From contig JASDDO010000026.1 in NCBI GenBank assembly GCA_030015575.1, forward strand, positions 451,585,096-451,649,095: a DNA stretch of 64,000 nt. The letters run 5' to 3'. Below, one piece after another: positions 1-10,499 of this stretch. The notes below the pieces were generated by a model. That model worked only from the letters and a program-made list of their open reading frames with translations, was not told the DNA's origin and did no database searches. This stretch comes from Agapanthus africanus (Eukaryota > Streptophyta > Magnoliopsida > Asparagales > Amaryllidaceae). Numbering within the stretch: the stretch's first letter is position 1; each line of letters opens with the position of its first letter. A program made the translations under genes and the position numbers.

Positions 1-2558
1 ATTATACGGTTATAGTTGTGAATCTGGATAATGGTAGAGGCATTACTAGGAATACCAGGATACCCCATCGAAACATTTCAATGTTTCAGTTCTACTGTGT
101 ACTGTTAAAAGAAAACTGATTTCCCGATTAGACACTTGCTCCAGGGCATGTATTTACCAGTTTTGATTCTCACATCTGTATGGTTTTACAGATGATGAGT
201 GGGAGTAAGTTATTGGGAATTGGGTGATCATCCTCATTATATCGGGATTCGTTGTAATCGGTGATATTTGAGGAGATCATCTGGGCTATTTGCCGGTCGG
301 CGAATATTTGGTTTTGAATATCTGCTGTTGTGCACCAATTTCAAATTGATGTATCTGTACGTCTATTTTCATAGAGTGAGATATACCTTTTGATATTATG
401 TCGATGACATTTACCTATATCAGTGGATGGTTAGGTAAGGAGCATTAAACAGCGGTGTAATTCTTCTTAACCATAAGTACAGTTTTCAACCTACAACACA
501 CAGTGAAAGAGTTGTTAGACTCAGCGGACTTATACAGAGTATTGTATGTTGTCCAGTGTCCATTAGGACAGAGGGGTTGGTCCTCATACTATATTCTGTT
601 TACTTTTAACTTCTTTAGTTCTTAGACATGTGTTTCGTAGAAACACAGGGTCTAAGTTTTGAGGAGTTATAGGTATTTGAATAGAGTAGAGAACCAGGTG
701 TAACAAGTATCGGGATTCTTCAAAGTGATCGAAGATGTAGATACTTGTGTATGGTATTCAGTTGATAGTAATGATAAAGAGAAATTGCTTCTCTTTCAGG
801 TTACTCATAATTGGAAGCATTCCTAAGTTGAGTAACGCCGATCGGCCTCTCTCCATTTAGTTGACATGCACTGGAGATAGCTGCATGATTTGAATCTGGT
901 TCAATTAAATCAGTGCCTCTTGTTCTATATTGGATATAGTACAGTTCATATCTTAACATTGTTAAGGTACGGGGAGTTGTCCGGCTTATGATTAAAACCA
1001 GACTCTGGATAACTCAAGGCACGTTTCTGTAATGGCTGTTTGTGGGTTGACCCAGGCTATGACGAGGGTTGATTTTCTACCATCTGGCAGATCAATAGAA
1101 ATATTGTTCTAGACTCGCCACAGTTTTATTAAAAATGGATTTTTTCAAAAAAAACAGTAGTGGGAGTATGGTAGAACTGGAAGTGATTCCAGAACCGCAA
1201 ACGATTACTGAAGATTTGATAAGGAACCTAAAGATTCAATCTGATTTGATATTCCATTGGCCACTCCGCAGATAAGGTGGGTAACTTCAGGCACCCGAGA
1301 GGTACTCAGGTAGCCTCAAGGACGGTGACAGGGAAGTTCTTGTTTACCCACACTTGCCATTGTTGTTGTTCCAGGCTGCGAGACCCGGCAGGAGATAGCG
1401 TCGTTCTAAACTAGCTTTAGAAGTGAACGTCTATATGACTCTGCCAGAGGGTTGTCGTAGTCAGTGGGAGCAGCGGAAGCTTTGGTGGACATCAGGCTTA
1501 TGTCTATTTATAGACTAGAGCAGATATAGCGGAGATAGATCATCTGTTTCTGATGTGACAGTCATAGGTTTGACGTCATCAGAATAGGGGATGGATCTGT
1601 TAAGAAGGCAGTAGGGTGTGATATCCGGGTTTTGGATGACATACACAAAGTAGGAAAGGAAACTCCTATACTACGATCGGTTATACTTTGGTCGTCACAC
1701 AGTGGTTTCTCCACATAGGACTTGGATATAATATCAGACATACTGGTTACTAGATCTATAGTTTTAGATCTGGATTTGGGTGGTTTCCCAATCAGGGTAC
1801 TTTGACAGCATTCTAAGAGTATTTAGATTGGACGACTCCTGGCATGGTAGTGTACCTGCAGGTAATGAAGTCACCCTCTCTAAAGGTGTCTTATAGACTA
1901 AAGTAGAGAGGGATGTGCATGATTGGCAGATCACTTGCTTAGGCAATTGAGTCAATCATGAGATGTCAAGTACCACAACAGATGTTGTTCTTGCACTAGA
2001 TGCGATAAGTTGATATTTATCCAATCCTGGAGAAACAGTCGGAAGCAGTTTTAGAACATAAGTGGATGTTCTAGGGATATGATAATGACAGCCCTATTCG
2101 GGAGACAGTTATCATTCCAGGCTTCCAAGGTGACATGGACGACAAGGAGGTTGTCAGCGTTATATTTTTCCTTCTGACGAGGGGCAGTATTTTGGACAGG
2201 TGGTCCAAGGCAATACTGAGGGTGGCATGGCGCGGGATACTGATTAAGTTCAGTTGACGATACAGTCTAAGAAGTTTGGATTTGGAGTTCATTTTTGAGC
2301 TCGGTCCCATCAGATATCCAGACACTCTAAGACAGGTATTGCTCATTTCGGGAGATGGCTTTCTCCGCGAACTTGAGATATAGAGAGACATAGAAAGAAA
2401 CATCAGAGCGGATCCACTCGCTGAGGCTATTCCTCGAACGCAATAGTCTCGCAAACGAGCTTTGTGAGACTGACTTTTAGAGGAGTTGGGTGTTCGGTAT
2501 CATACGGGCTGTGAGTATGCGACATCGCAATAATTAGCCTTGAGTGCAAGTGGGAGAT
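1..2558 (+). pseudogene. Decayed Copia pol region of element A
   Basis: No long open frame survives. DNA-level similarity to the better-preserved copy at 60,428-64,000 shows what it was. The order matches protease/pre-integrase linker (about 430-480), integrase core (about 500-900), the acidic linker before reverse transcriptase (about 1,140-1,290), reverse transcriptase (about 1,440-1,800) and RNase H towards 2,540. It is a fossil with many breaks and no expected product. It shares its decay and sequence with element B (17,551-19,174), so both belong to one old subfamily. Confidence 0.75.
2548..2558 (+). other. Polypurine tract of Copia element A
   Basis: AAGTGGGAGAT lies directly before the TGTTGGA start of the 3' LTR. 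In Copia elements this primes plus-strand DNA synthesis. The same tract precedes the 3' LTRs of B (19,164-19,174) and D (33,065-33,075). Confidence 0.85.
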
Positions 2559-4770
2559 TGTTGGAGGTAGTGCCCTCAGAGTCAATTATTGGATCACAGG
2601 CACGTGATTGCAATGATTGAGGGAGGACCTATCCCGGTACAACAGTCTTACTCGAGATGATAGTTTGCTATCTGGTTTACCTTTATCATCGTGTACTGCT
2701 TCAGGTGACCTGACAGGTCGCTATTGCACGTTGATAGAGCCCCTGGGATTCTTGCTTAACTGCCAGCAGTATGAGGGCGATCATATAAGTGAGAGCTGGA
2801 GTCTATAAGCACATCCTTAAAAGGTCCCTAGTCGTGGGAGTTTCGAGACAGGGCATCGATTCTCCAGAGTAGACTAGTGTATACAGTCGAGACCCCGACG
2901 AGGGGCGGTGGCCGGTCTCACAAGCCACTGGTGTCAGTTGGTTCACCTAAGATGTATACAGGTGCTCATTGCGTTATGAGTACACCGGACAGGACTCGCC
3001 GGGAACATGCTAGTTGGTCTTATACCTGACGTCAGATAGCAGTTCCCAGGTGACATGTGTACAGGTTAGTTCATCGACCTGGGGATCGTCATTTGTCTCG
3101 TGTGAGTTCCCACTGTGCTTTGATTATTACCCTACCACGGCTCAAAGGAGTCGTGCAAACAGGTTTTAGTTGGGTACAGTCCCGAGCCACATGGAGGCAG
3201 TGAGCGGATCTTCAGGGGTTCGTCTCTCCCGGTATTGGGGGTGAGGTCGCGCTGTGTCTAGGAGAGCCATTACACGAAGTCCTTGGCCAAGGCAGGAGAT
3301 TTACTGGTAGGTATTCCAGTAGTATCTCAGGGTGTTCTGGGCTACACTCCGACACGACTTGTACCGCTTTTGGGGGTCTGACTTTTACCCACCCCCTAGG
3401 CCCGACATGCGATGCTCGTAGACGAACGGACCGGACTGTACGGATATTGTCACTGACAGGCTCAGTAGGGTGCCAGGATGAGTTCGCTCATCGACGTCCC
3501 TTTTAGTCAATAGCTGGTGGCCCGTCACGTATTGGCTTATACCTCTGACGTGCTAGTGGTTAAATCCATAGCCATAGTATTGACGAGTCTTTAGAGTCCC
3601 CCACACTTTCAGTTACTCAGCTTTCGGGCGAAACGCTGTAGAGGCCGTATGGAGATAAGGCAGGGTCCGATCAGATACGTGCGGTATTGCACGGATCAGG
3701 ATCGGACGGTTTGTACTAGTAGCCGTATAGGTATATGGCAGGGTTCGATCAGATACGTGCGGTATTGCACGGATCAGGATCGAACGGATATTACTAGCCG
3801 GCTTTGGTTTAAGCCGGTCCTAGTTTAGTACAGTGTAGATTTTGTCTCTTTGCATTTGTATCCGGACGGAATACAGATGCGGGTGTGTATGCACAGTATC
3901 GGGGTTTTCCTGTAATTTATTACGGGACCAGTTTTCTGGAGTTGCCAGTTTGCATTCCGTTCCGGCCGGTTTTCCTTTGTTCTTTCCCGGCCGGACTTTT
4001 CCGATGGAGGGGGTTATTTGCAAGTTTGCAAATAACACTTTGTGGAGGGTTTTATTGCAAAAGTTTGATTATGATAGCTTCATATCTTTCATCCATGCTT
4101 TTGCATTAAATGTGATTAGAAATGGGTATGGTTGGATTTAATGAAGCATGGTGTATGTTTATGGATGTGGTCACCTCCTTCTTCTCCTACACTCACCTCC
4201 CTCTTATGATATATGTTGTTTTCCTCCACCATTTCTTGACAATGAGGGCCGGCCACTTCTTGAGGAGAGAATATGAGAGAGGTTGATTTTGTGTGTTGCA
4301 TTTTTATCATCACATTTGGCTTGCTAAAAATTGATAGCATCATTTCCCTCAAAGTTCATTCTTCCTTCACCTCCATCAATGGCAACATAACCCCAAGATG
4401 AGACTTGCACTCTACACTACATTTCCTACAGCAAATCTTGGACGCGTCGATTCGCCAGCTTCGCGCCCGAGTTGCCTCGGTATTGAGGTGGGAGCACGTA
4501 AAAGCTACAGGCGATGTGGTGCCCTTTCCGACGAGGAGGAGACGGAGGGAGATCCCGCGAGGAGATCGGAGTGGAGATGAAGACCGGAGGACTCGGATCA
4601 CTCGGTACATCTCTTCCCTTTCTTGTTAGTTAGCTAGACTAGTTTAATGGTTTCGATCCGGAGTTTAGTGCGCGGTGGTGCCGGTTTGCAAAGTCCGCAA
4701 AATTAAAGTTTATCACCGCTTCCGCATTCCGGCGTCGGATTGACGGCCGGGGCGCCGCTGTGTACTTACA
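2559..4770 (+). repeat. 3' LTR of Copia element A (2,212 bp)
   Basis: A long terminal repeat bounded by TG...CA, starting TGTTGGA and ending CTTACA. It aligns along its length with the LTR at 19,175-21,285 and more distantly with the four other Copia LTRs in the window. It carries a private tandem duplication of about 78 bp (3,647-3,802) and the two-hairpin module described in the findings (3,798-3,817 and 3,852-3,880). Small open frames inside it are not conserved in other copies. Confidence 0.85.
3647..3802 (+). repeat. 78-bp tandem duplication inside LTR A
   Basis: Two adjacent copies of a 78-bp segment (3,647-3,724 and 3,725-3,802) contain the same ACGTGC...GCACG partial inverted repeat. 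The sibling LTR at 19,175 has one copy. The duplication explains why the downstream hairpin lies about 80 bp further into this LTR than in the others. Confidence 0.8.
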
Positions 4771-5222
4771 GTTTTCAACCTACGACACACAGTGAATGAG
4801 TCACTGGACTCAGGGGACTTATACAGAGTATTGTATATTGTCCAGTGTCCATTAGGACAGAGGGGTTGGTCCTCATACTATATTCGGTTTACTTATGACT
4901 TCTCTAGTTTTTAGAAAAGTGTTTCGTAGAAGCGCTAGGTCCGAATTTGGAGAAGTTATAGGTATATGAATAAAGTAGAGAACCAGATGTTGCAAGTATC
5001 GGGATTCTTCAAGGTGATCGAAGATGTAGATACTTGTGTATGGTATTCAGTTGATAGTAATGATTAAGAGAACTTGCTTCTCTTTCAGGTTACTCATAAT
5101 TGGAAGCATTCCTAAGTTGAGTAACGATGATCGGCATCCTTCCATTTTGTTGACATGCACTGGAGACAGCTGCATGATTTGAATCTGGTTCAATTAAATC
5201 AGAACCTCTGTTTCTGTATTGG
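4771..5222 (+). mobile_element. Copia element B, internal piece left of the Athila insertion
   Basis: Homologous to about 484-925 of element A (the integrase region). It begins exactly at the end of A's LTR and stops exactly at the start of the Athila 5' LTR. Its last five bases, ATTGG, are repeated after the Athila 3' LTR, where the same internal region continues. Old and broken, with no product expected. Confidence 0.8.
5218..5222 (+). repeat. Target-site duplication of the Athila element, left copy (ATTGG)
   Basis: ATTGG at 5,218-5,222 directly precedes the TGTTCAT start of the 5' LTR, and ATTGG at 17,546-17,550 directly follows the ...GACAATCA end of the 3' LTR. A perfect 5-bp duplication with matching host sequence on both sides proves one insertion event. 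Confidence 0.95.
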
Positions 5223-5511
5223 TGTTCATATCAGAAAATTGCATTCTAATACCGTTCATTCAGTATCTAATTGTTGTATTTATCGGTATTATTGACCAGT
5301 GTCTGCTCAGTATTACAGATTACAGGTATCCATGAAAAAATACTGGAAATGCATCCAACAGCGCGGATATATCACTTGAGGGAAGACACTGCGACCAGAA
5401 ACGCTAACCGACCGATACTTCAGGAGTTCCTTTATGCAACAAGTTGTGTACACATTTTTTTCTAAATGGTCTAACACAACAAGTGTGTACACAAGACTTT
5501 TAAGCACGTGT

Positions 5512-5922
5512 GGATATGATTTTATATGCAATCAAGGATATGATTTTATATGCAATCAAGGATATGATTCTATATGCAATCAAGGATATGATTTTATATG
5601 CAATCAAGGATTTGATTCTATATGCAATCATCAAGGATATGATTTTATATGAAATCAAGGATATGATTTTATATGCATATGATATTATATGCATTCAAGA
5701 CTAAAAAGCATGTGTTCAAATCAAAGGCAATCAAACAAATCAGCATGAGCCATAATGGGGCAGATATGAATATTTCTTTCTGAGCAATCAAGGATATGAT
5801 TCTATATGCAATCAAGGATATGATTCTATATGCAATCAAGGATATGATTTTATATGCAATCATCAAGGATATGATTTTATATGAAATCAAGGATATGATT
5901 TTATATGCATATGATATTATAT
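5512..5922 (+). repeat. 24-bp tandem repeats in the Athila 5' LTR U3
   Basis: Units of the form GGATATGATTTTATATGCAA plus four bases, period 24, with T or C alternating at one position. The array is split in two by unique sequence that belongs to a 232-bp duplicated block. The 3' LTR has only one array (16,226-16,405). The units are AT-rich and lie just upstream of the TATA box, in the enhancer position of U3. There are no unique spacers, so this is not a CRISPR array. Confidence 0.9.
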
Positions 5923-6018
5923 GCATTCAAGACTAAAAAGCATGTGTTCAAATCAAAGGCAATCAAACAAATCAGCATGAGCCATAATGGGGTAGATATG
6001 AATATTTCTTTCTGAGCC

Positions 6019-6026
6019 TATAAATA
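6019..6026 (+). promoter_or_regulatory. TATA box of the Athila 5' LTR
   Basis: TATAAATA, with the matching site at 16,501-16,508 in the 3' LTR. It lies about 190 bp before the polyadenylation signal, as expected for a U3/R boundary near 6,050. Transcription of the genomic RNA would start about 30 bp downstream. Confidence 0.75.
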
Positions 6027-6209
6027 GAGACCAGAGGGAAGAGGAAAGAGTAGCTTTTTCTTTAGTTCTATCTTAGAATTCTTGTAATTTTTCTTTTCAT
6101 TCTTGAGCTCTTGCCCCTTTGTCTTGACCTTGCAACTTCTCATTTAGAACTTGCAAGCTTAAGGCTTAGGTTCTTGACTTCAAGATCTCTTGTAACAAGT
6201 TTGTTCTTC

Positions 6210-6215
6210 AATAAA
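6210..6215 (+). terminator. Polyadenylation signal AATAAA in the Athila LTR
   Basis: AATAAA followed by a T-rich stretch. The 3' LTR copy (16,692-16,697) is the one that would end the transcript. Confidence 0.65.
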
Positions 6216-7065
6216 AGTTTGTATTTTTATTACATGTCTTGTTCCACTTTACATGATTTCAATTGTGAAATTCATGCCTTGCTTTGATCTTGCAACCTCT
6301 TAAGTGAGCTTGCAACCTTAAAGCTTGGTATTTGGATCTCACACGTTGCCGGGGATTGAACACTGGGAGATAAAACGCTTGAACTCATCGGTTCTCTTTT
6401 CCTCTTTATTTCATTGCATGTTTTTATGTATCTTCTCTTTTCTTTCTTGTTAATTTGTAAATATGTGTGAGTAATCTTTTCACTTGTTAAGGGTGTAATA
6501 TGTTAGATCGTATTCGAAGATTTTCTTTGTCCAAACTTTAAAACCTAAAACTTGCCTATTGAAACTTCGTGCAAATCACCCGCAACTCCGCTCACTGGGC
6601 ATCCTATCCTACCCCGATAGTGATGATTCCTAATCATGACCGGATTGCCCGTGGTTTGCCGAAGGCTAAAATCAAGAGATAACAACGGAAGGACAAGGGA
6701 CAAGGAAAACGGATTTAGCGAAATACCGCAAATACCGTATTTCAAGTTCCCTAATCCGTGTTGTTACCTATTGCTTTAGTATCAATACCAAGTCGGGGCT
6801 ATAAGGAATTGGCAAACATCACCTTCATACAATCTAACTTATTACTACCCTTAACAAGCCCTTTTTATTCATATCTTTGTTACGACAATTAGTTAACCAA
6901 CAAATCAAAACACGGAATTAACTCGTTAAAACAAGCAATAATAAACTTACCATCTCCCTGCGGACGACCCGTATTCATCGCGGCTCGCTACAAGCGACAC
7001 CGTTTTGATTGCGGTAATTTCAGAATTCTTTTTAAACACGACTCAGTTAGAGCGTGACAATCAAA

Positions 7066-7083
7066 TGGCGTCGTTGCCGGGGA
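7066..7083 (+). other. Primer-binding site, tRNA-Asp type (Athila)
   Basis: TGGCGTCGTTGCCGGGGA, two bases after the LTR end. It differs by one base from the complement of the tRNA-Asp 3' end (TGGCGCCGTTGCCGGGGA) used by Athila and related elements. Confidence 0.88.
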
Positions 7084-8336
7084 GACGGTAACGCTTTTTA
7101 TACTTGTAGTTTCGGGTTAAATTTGTGCATATTCTGTATAAAACTAACTTCTAACACATTCAAACAAATAACCATTCTTTTTGAAACCAACCACAAACAC
7201 AAATAAAATTCTTTTCTTCTCTGGATTTGAATTCTGCTAACACTCTGATTTTCTTAATTATTTGTGTTCAGAATTGTGGTTGTTAATATTGCTTTTTGGC
7301 TCAAATATCCGTATTTTTCCAACATATGCAGATTTGACGGATTTTGAGCAGCGATCATACAGAACAAAAGGGCATTTTCAAGTGCAAAGGAGGGTGAACA
7401 CTCAGTGCCAAAGATCCGGGTAGTTAGACCCGCGCAAGCGAACCATTCGACCACTCGGAGGCAATATCAACACGAGTTTCTGAAACTCGTGCTTTTTGGT
7501 ACGTATTTTTCTAAACTTCCCCTCTCAAACCCGACGCTCCAATATTCTTGTCTTTGCAGGATTCTTAGCAAAAATCGCCGCAAAAAGCCAAAAAAAAAAA
7601 CTAACTGTATTTGTTGCAGCGCCGCATTAAAAGTAAAAAACGATAACTGATTGCTTGAAAACAAAACTTGGTTGAATTTTGCGCATTGCATCATTTAATA
7701 CGGACTTAAGGGGCTCTAACACCAATCCAGATTGGGTGGGGATTTCATCACCCTTCCCAGGACCCCAAAAATCACTAAAGCATATGCATTGTCCATTGTA
7801 AATTAAAAAATACTAGACTTCAGCCCTAAGGACTTCGCGCTCATTAGGAGAAGATAAACCGTGTTTAGAACCTCGCTTAACGGTATATTGTTTACGGGGT
7901 GTCTAGGAAAGTGTTAAAGACGCAACCGCCGAAAGAGAAAGGGTTACTTAATTAAGAAACTTCGCGAAAGCGTTGGACAACCTCCCATTATCTCTGCACT
8001 TACCTGGCCTTGTGATCAGTGTATTTTTAAGCCCGTTTCTCGACACTGTTTAACTTCGACAATCAAGTTCAGGAGCAGGTCTAGTAGACCTAGGTTACCC
8101 TAGATCTAGGTGTGATTGTGCATATCTTGTTTGTGATTGCTTAAGCCGTATATCCGTACATATTTCTGTAAATCTCCTTCTAAAAAAAACAAAAAGGAAA
8201 AATCAAAAACTTTTTTAAAAAAAAACTTGCCCTTTGTCGCCAAATCCATTTTTCACCCATCACCCATCGCCTTTCTCCATTGACGTTTTCTTACCCTCAC
8301 CTTCTCAGCTTTAACTATACTAAACTCGTTTAGTGT
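7084..8336 (+). other. Untranslated leader of the Athila element
   Basis: 1.25 kb between primer site and gag, AT-rich, with several homopolymer runs (for example A-rich stretches near 8,185-8,225). Short open frames on either strand show no recognisable protein. It probably holds packaging signals, but I see no specific motif. Confidence 0.6.
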
Positions 8337-10320
8337 ATGTCCGCTTGGACTCGGGACACTAGCGCCCGTCTAGTCCGCGTTACGTTAGTCGCTACCGACT
8401 ACGCGATCGACTCCGAAGTCGATACTCCTTCCACTCCTCTTTCACCCCTACCTTTGCCGGCTAACTCCGACGTTGACCGGAATTCTGTTCATACTTCTTC
8501 ACCTTCACCTTCGCTTTCACCAACCTCTTCTTCCGCGATGTCGGGATTCAATCCGAACATCTCTTTGACCACCCTTGGATTGGCTCCACCTCCTACGGAG
8601 ACCAATATCCCACCACCTCCGCCTGTTGTAGCGCCGCAGCGAATCGCGCTCCAGGATCGTTTCTACCCCACCCGTTCTGCACTTCCCACCAGCCTTTCTC
8701 TTGCTCCGGCCAATGGGGACAACTTTGAAATTAAGCCCCATTTCATCAACATGCTTCCACGTTTTCATGGGCTTGAATCTGAAGATGCCTATATCTTCAT
8801 CAACAAATTTCAAAACGTCTGTGCCATGATGAAAACCACCCAGCTGTCGGACGATGCTATACGTCTACGGGTCATTCCGTTCACTCTATGCGATCTCACT
8901 GAAAAATGGCTGTATAGCACCGCTTCCCATTCCATAACCAGTTGGGATGAGTTTGTTAAAGCGTTTCTCAAAAAGTTTTATCCAAATCACAAAACTGCAA
9001 GGATTCGCAATGAAATCAATCAATTCTCCCAGCTTCTTTCTGAACCCTTCTGGAAGTGCTTTGACCGGTACAAAGACCTTCTTGTTCAGTGTTCTCACCA
9101 CGGTATAGAGAAATGGCAACTTTGCCAAACCTTATACGAGGGTCTGAACCCAGCAACGAAGCAGTTGTTGGAAACCGTCTGTCAGGGCCACTTCCTATCC
9201 AAATCTGACGAGGAAGCATGGCAATTCTTTGACGACCTTGCGGAGCAAACGCTACAGTGGGAGAGCACGAGACCGACGACTTCTTCTTCTTCTACCTCCA
9301 CTTCTACCGGTCAGTCTAGGGTAGGAATTCATCAACTTGACGTCTCTATTGCAATGAAAGCTGAAATGGCTGCAATAACTAGAAAGCTTGAAGCGATAGA
9401 GAGCAAATTTTCTTCTCCTGCTCCTAGCCCTGTTCTTCCACTTCGTACCATCTGCGCTTGTTGTTCCGATCCCTCTCATTTAACCGAAGAGTGTCCTTAC
9501 AATTCTCCATCTCAAGGACAGGATCAGGTTAATGCTGCATTTCAGCAAAGACCAAGGAATGATCCGTACTCTTCCACGTACAATCCCGGTTGGAGGAACC
9601 ACCCCAATTTCGCCTGGAATCAGAATCAGAATCAATTCCAAGGCAACCACTTCCAAAGGCCCCCTCCACCGCAACAACAAGCGCAACAACAAACTCAACA
9701 TCAATATCAGCAGCCCTTCCAACCCCAGCCTTTCCAAAACCAGACGAACAACTTTGCACCCAACAACTCTTTTCCACCAAACAACTTTGTTCCGTCAAAC
9801 AACGATAAGGTTTCCTCGCTCGAGCGAAGTCTGGAGGTGTTTGTTAAACAATCGACTCAATCCACCGCCAACATCCAGTCTTCGATTCAATCTTTAGTGC
9901 AACACACTGCCACACACGGGCAAAGCATCAAGACCATCGAGGCCCAGATTGCACAGCTGAACGCGGCCTTAAGCGAGCGAGAGAAGGGGAAGCTCCCGTC
10001 CCAGCCACTTCCAAATCCCGGTCACCCACATAATGCACATGTTGCTCTTGAACAACAAAACCATAATGTGAGTGCCGTGACTACACTGAGATCGGGGAGG
10101 ATGCTGCAAAACAACATTGGCACACGGATCAACGATGACACCCCGGCCGCTTCTTCTTCTTCTTCTTCTTCTCCTTCTTCTTCTTCATCTTCTGAGCCTA
10201 TTCTCCGTTCTTCACAAGGCTCTCCTTCCTCTTCTTCTATGAACGGACCCACTTCTCACTCTACGAAAACACCTATTCTGGGATCCGGTCCAACTCCACA
10301 ATCTCCTCCTCCAGCATTAG
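8337..10320 (+). CDS. gag: Athila gag region
   Basis: Structural protein that would form the cytoplasmic particle and bind element RNA. A retrotransposon gag core is visible at about 8,730-9,260 (FHGLESEDAYIFINKF, WDEFVKAFLKKFYP, YEGLNPATKQLLE). A CX2CX4HX4C zinc knuckle follows near 9,450-9,495. A long low-complexity stretch comes next: Q/N/P-rich at about 9,600-9,800 and a serine run from a TTC/TCT microsatellite at 10,150-10,195. The first ATG of the frame is used as start. The frame continues directly into protease, as is normal for this lineage, where gag and pol are made as one polyprotein. Treated as part of a mobile-element fossil. Confidence 0.88.
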
Positions 10321-10499
10321 ACTCAACCAATTTTCAAAATGTTCCATTTGCAAACCGGTTGAGATCTAATAAACAAAATCCTCAAATGGAGAAGATTCTG
10401 GAGTTATTTAAGCAAGTTAACATTAACATTCCTCTTTTAGATGCTGTCCAACAAGTCCCGTCTTACGCAAAAATCTTAAAGGACTTGTGCACGAAAAAG

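Larger units (their letters stand above)
1..4770 (+). mobile_element. Copia element A (Angela/BARE-like), 3' part, old and degenerate
   Basis: The right-hand part of a Ty1/Copia element whose 5' end lies left of the window: a decayed internal region, a polypurine tract and a complete 3' LTR. The LTR begins TGTTGGA and ends CTTACA. Right after it the sequence resumes inside a second copy of the same internal region, at a point homologous to about position 484 of A. The simplest reading is that A inserted into its sibling B. That would predict a GTTTT target-site copy at A's unseen 5' end. The lineage call rests on the LTR start and the AAGTGGGAGAT tract, which match what I recall of BARE-1/Angela. 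It is heavily broken, with many interruptions. Confidence 0.8.
5223..7063 (+). repeat. 5' LTR of the Athila element (1,841 bp)
   Basis: Bounded by TGTTCATATC and GTGACAATCA. It contains a 24-bp tandem-repeat array, a TATA box (6,019-6,026) and an AATAAA signal (6,210-6,215), so U3, R and U5 can be placed approximately as up to about 6,050, about 6,050-6,235, and the rest. It is 232 bp longer than the 3' LTR because one repeat-containing block is present twice (about 5,554-5,785 and 5,786-6,017). Confidence 0.93.

Noticed and set aside
2071-2454. 127-residue minus-strand frame in element A
   Set aside because: It is antisense to decayed Copia RNase H/3' region and not shared with element B in the same frame.
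5512-5922. CRISPR-like direct repeats
   Set aside because: 24-bp units are adjacent, without unique spacers, in a plant LTR. This is a simple tandem array.
6346-6362. A second tRNA-Asp-like primer site (GTTGCCGGGGATTGAAC) inside the Athila LTR
   Set aside because: It matches only part of the primer site and lies inside the LTR, far from the internal region, so it cannot serve as the start of minus-strand synthesis. It is repeated in the 3' LTR simply as LTR sequence.
10150-10195. Serine-rich region as a separate functional domain
   Set aside because: It is a TTC/TCT microsatellite inside the Athila gag linker; low-complexity sequence.
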